A DNA stretch of 64,000 bases from Clostridia bacterium (GTDB lineage Bacteria; Bacillota; Clostridia; Oscillospirales; Acutalibacteraceae), in NCBI GenBank assembly GCA_017631795.1, contig JAGBSO010000022.1, positions 120,130 through 184,129 of the forward strand, in the 5' to 3' direction. The number at the start of each line of letters is the position of its first letter. Within the stretch, counting starts at the first letter, position 1. The translations under genes were made by a program, and so were the position numbers. Positions 62,021 to 64,000 of this stretch are shown piece after piece. The notes below the pieces were generated by a model. The model made no database searches and was not told the origin of the DNA. It saw only the letters and a program-made list of their open reading frames with translations.

Positions 62021-63036
62021 CTATAATCTACGGAATAGTACTGGTTATTTCTTTATTGATGATCGGTATCTGTTATCATGTTGACAGAAAACGTGATATA
62101 AGCCTTATGCTGTTGTTCATCTCAATCGCCGTATGCAATCTCGGTTATTTTCTGATGACTCTTGCAACAAACCTCGATTTTGCCTTATGGGCAAACAGAA
62201 TTTCTTATCTGGGTAATGTTTTTCTGCCGTGTTTTATGCTGATGATGATAATTCAGCTTTCCGGATACAGATATCCGAAGATTGTACCACGGATACTGAT
62301 TGCAATCAACATTGTAATGCTCCTGATAACCATAAGCGGAGGTATTTTACCTATATATTATAAGGATGTAGCATTTGAAATAATAAACGGAATACCCACT
62401 CTTATAAAAGAATACGGTCCGTTACACAACTTTTATAAGGTTTATCTTTTCGGATATTTCGGTGCAATGGTTGTCGTCATCATAAAATCAACAATCACAA
62501 AAACCTGTATTTCAAACAAGCATGCAGCTTTCCTCGCATTTCTTGTTATCACAAACATTTCGATCTGGCTGGCGGAAAATCTTCTTGATGCAGAATTTGA
62601 ATTTCTCTCTGTTTCATATATTATTACCGAGGGATTGATTCTCTTCATTTACGCAATCCTGCAGGATTACGGATTGCTTGACACAAAGTTTATTGAAGAG
62701 GCATCAGAAAAAACAATTCCTGAAGTAAACAAAACGCAGAATACAATTTATGGCACTGATATGCCGTGCAAGGAAATTGTAAGATTTTTCACACAAGAGC
62801 AGATTGACAATATATTCTCCTGCTGGGATGAAATTGAAAAGCTTTCTCAAAGGGAATGTGAAGTGCTCAGATATATTCTTGCCAACGAAAAAAGGCATGT
62901 TATTGCAGAAGAGCTCTTCGTAACAGAAAGCACAATCAAAAAACACACTTCAAACATATTCAGAAAACTGGAAATAAGCAGCCGTGCAGAACTTTTTGAA
63001 AAAGCAATGCAATTCACACATTCATCTCAACAATGA
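62017..63036 (+). CDS. Membrane-embedded LuxR-type regulator with 7TM sensor
   Basis: A 339-residue one-component regulator. Residues 1-215 contain seven hydrophobic helices, with the pattern of the 7TM domain usually found at the N-terminus of histidine kinases (LGYFLMTLATNLDFALWANRISYLG as the conserved third-helix region, abbreviated here: LGYFLMTLA to ANRISYLG). Residues 216-270 are a linker. Residues 272-335 are a LuxR/FixJ HTH: LSQRECEVLRYILANEKRHV, then ELFVTESTIKKHTSNIFRKL. There is no kinase or receiver domain, so DNA binding is directly tied to the membrane sensor. It is coupled to the XRE gene by an ATGA overlap. Confidence 0.9.
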   Translation: MTIIYGIVLVISLLMIGICYHVDRKRDISLMLLFISIAVCNLGYFLMTLATNLDFALWANRISYLGNVFLPCFMLMMIIQLSGYRYPKIVPRILIAINIVMLLITISGGILPIYYKDVAFEIINGIPTLIKEYGPLHNFYKVYLFGYFGAMVVVIIKSTITKTCISNKHAAFLAFLVITNISIWLAENLLDAEFEFLSVSYIITEGLILFIYAILQDYGLLDTKFIEEASEKTIPEVNKTQNTIYGTDMPCKEIVRFFTQEQIDNIFSCWDEIEKLSQRECEVLRYILANEKRHVIAEELFVTESTIKKHTSNIFRKLEISSRAELFEKAMQFTHSSQQ

Positions 63037-63083
63037 TTTAAGCATTTCGGCGTAATTAATCTTATATGAAAGAGGCATTTCTG

Positions 63084-63611
63084 ATGAAAACAAAAATATT
63101 ATCTCTCATAGCTATAATTTCAATGTTCTGCATCATTTTCTGCGGTTGCAGCGATAATACAAAAACACCCGATGAAGTTACATCTACAGTAACAGAAACT
63201 CAGGAAAATGAAACCGACTTCTCCGAAAAACAGACTCAAATAAAAGAATCGTCAGTCAGCGCTGTTTTTACGGCTGATGCAGAAACCTTTGATGAATATG
63301 AAACATTTGTTATTGACGAAACGGAATATTCAACAAAAATCCTGTTTATTGCAGAAGGTGTGATTACCGATTTCAGTTTTGATTCACTTCTGGTTACAGA
63401 TGTTGATGACAACGGAAACATGACTTTCAATTCACAGTCACTTTACACTCTTGATGAATTAAAAGAATCAAAGCCTCTTGAAGTTACTCTCACATTCTAC
63501 GGTGACACACCTGCATACGGTATCTCCTACAATGATGCCGCAGGTGAAACTAAAAATTTCACCGTTACATTAAGCGGTGAAGACGGCTCAGTTATTCTCA
63601 CAGAAATTTAA
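63084..63611 (+). CDS. Putative lipoprotein, unknown function
   Basis: A 175-residue exported protein. Residues 1-20 form a lipoprotein-type signal (MKTKILSLIAIISMFCIIFC) with C20 and C22 next to a GCS motif, so C22 (FCGC) is the probable lipidated cysteine, although the lipobox is not ideal. Residues 23-60 are acidic and Thr-rich, a flexible tether. Residues 60-175 are beta-rich (VFTADAETFDEYETFVIDE, ITDFSFDSLLVTDVDDNGN, LEVTLTFYGDTPAYGISYND). The start at 63084 has AGAGG upstream. It lies 47 bases after the LuxR gene and may be co-transcribed with it, possibly as a partner of the sensor. Confidence 0.72.
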   Translation: MKTKILSLIAIISMFCIIFCGCSDNTKTPDEVTSTVTETQENETDFSEKQTQIKESSVSAVFTADAETFDEYETFVIDETEYSTKILFIAEGVITDFSFDSLLVTDVDDNGNMTFNSQSLYTLDELKESKPLEVTLTFYGDTPAYGISYNDAAGETKNFTVTLSGEDGSVILTEI

Positions 63612-63716
63612 ACACCATATACTGAAACATACGCAGTGATGTTATGAAAAAACTCTGATATAGCAGATTAAATCCGATAAATTCAATCAGTTATTCTCTG
63701 TACTTGCAAAAATCAG

Positions 63717-63751
63717 CCTCTGTTGTCATAAAGATAACAGAGGTGTTTTTT
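63717..63751 (+). promoter_or_regulatory. Hairpin covering the sigK ribosome-binding site
   Basis: CCTCTGTTGTC pairs with GATAACAGAGG (63717-63727 with 63733-63743; one G-U), loop ATAAA, followed by TG and six T and then the ATG. The only ribosome-site candidate, GAGGTG, starts in the 3' arm. The hairpin could terminate upstream transcripts and also hide the ribosome site. Confidence 0.75.
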
Positions 63752-64000
63752 ATGGATTTTACTTTATTGGCACAATTTTTCACAAAACTTATATTTTTTG
63801 CACTGCATCTTGGCACGCCGAATCTTTTTCCGAAACCGCTTTCAAAAAAGGATGAAGACGAAGCTGTAAAAAAAGCCATAAACGGAGATATAAACGCAAG
63901 GAATCTGCTGATTGAACACAATCTGAGACTTGTTGTCCATATCATAAAAAAATATTATGCAAACAACAGCGATCAGGATGATTTAATTTCAATCGGAACA
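63752..64000 (+). CDS. sigK: RNA polymerase sporulation sigma factor, sigma-K type, 5' part
   Basis: Eighty-three codons are open to the right edge. Residues 1-22 are hydrophobic (MDFTLLAQFFTKLIFFALHL), as in the pro-sequence of pro-sigma-K/E. Then come LFPKPLSKKDEDEAVKKAINGD and NLLIEHNLRLVVHIIKKY, followed by QDDLISIGT, the conserved region 2.1-2.2 of sporulation sigma factors. FPKPLS plus the short pro-sequence favours sigma-K over sigma-E. No interruption is seen in the visible part, but the rest lies outside the window. It indicates that the organism is, or descends from, a spore former. Confidence 0.88.
   Translation, partial: MDFTLLAQFFTKLIFFALHLGTPNLFPKPLSKKDEDEAVKKAINGDINARNLLIEHNLRLVVHIIKKYYANNSDQDDLISIGT

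Noticed and set aside
50871..63785. The sigK-flanked segment called a true skin-type prophage element
   Set aside because: No integrase, recombinase or phage gene is present, and the sigK coding part seen is not interrupted.
1..64000. tRNA, rRNA, CRISPR, insertion sequences or phage genes
   Set aside because: None seen on either strand; the evenly spaced repeats found are coding repeats, not CRISPR spacers.

Overview
The window is AT-rich DNA from an anaerobic, Gram-positive, spore-forming Firmicute, most likely a gut Clostridium of the Ruminococcus/Oscillospiraceae type. The support is: strong AGGAGG ribosome sites and sigma-A promoters; a meso-diaminopimelate-type MurE; the 5' end of a pro-sigma-K gene at the right edge; a type I dockerin on a secreted protein; a clostridial single-chain PurL; and several plant or mucin glycan hydrolases. 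I saw no rRNA, tRNA, CRISPR array, transposase or phage gene.

Layout. 1-2.6 kb: a leftward operon of alpha-L-fucosidase, nitroreductase and a beta-helix protein that runs off the left edge. 2.7-9.5 kb: single genes (AGCS symporter, DUF4317 protein, ferredoxin-type aldo/keto reductase, Cof phosphatase, two unknown exported or anchored proteins), separated by clear promoters and hairpin terminators, plus a GC-rich REPIN-like inverted repeat at 4.2 kb. 9.6-12.2 kb: proS, a HAD phosphatase and acyl carrier protein. 12.4-26.7 kb: the division/cell-wall (dcw) cluster, mraZ-rsmH-ftsL-pbp-murE-murF-mraY-ftsW-murG-murA-ftsQ, with ftsZ on its own promoter. murD and ftsA are absent from it. 27-29.3 kb: an alpha-L-rhamnosidase. 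29.4-38.7 kb: the purine operon purE-purM-purN-purO-(AICAR formyltransferase)-purD-purL, headed by a ZTP riboswitch with a terminator. The usual bifunctional PurH is replaced here by two separate proteins. 39-45.3 kb: GH2 enzyme, ketopantoate reductase family protein, ilvD and two small unknown proteins. 45.4-50.9 kb: NUDIX hydrolase, amino-acid permease, a C-S lyase fused to a peroxiredoxin-like domain, a glutamine-amidotransferase-type hydrolase and a GH16 glucanase.

50.9-63.7 kb is the most unusual part. A leftward gene set encodes a small zinc-ribbon protein, a 1392-residue dockerin protein with CxxC repeats, an SPFH protein with four zinc ribbons, a DUF4428/glutamine-rich protein, a small membrane protein, a double zinc-ribbon protein, a double-TPM protein and a small unknown protein. 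Its core matches Bacillus subtilis YdjG/YdjH/YdjI, which work with PspA in membrane stress, but no pspA is present here. Next to it, transcribed rightward, are an XRE repressor-like gene and a 7TM protein with a LuxR DNA-binding domain, and between the two sets lies a cluster of GGGCTACC-type sites. The segment is bracketed by two diverged copies (about 80 bp) of the sigK leader: hairpin, start codon and first codons. The right copy leads into an apparently intact sigK; the left one is a remnant serving as the GH16 terminator.

Taken together, the window holds housekeeping envelope and nucleotide synthesis, glycan-use enzymes scattered as single genes, and an accessory envelope-stress or surface locus that is probably controlled by the membrane-bound LuxR protein.
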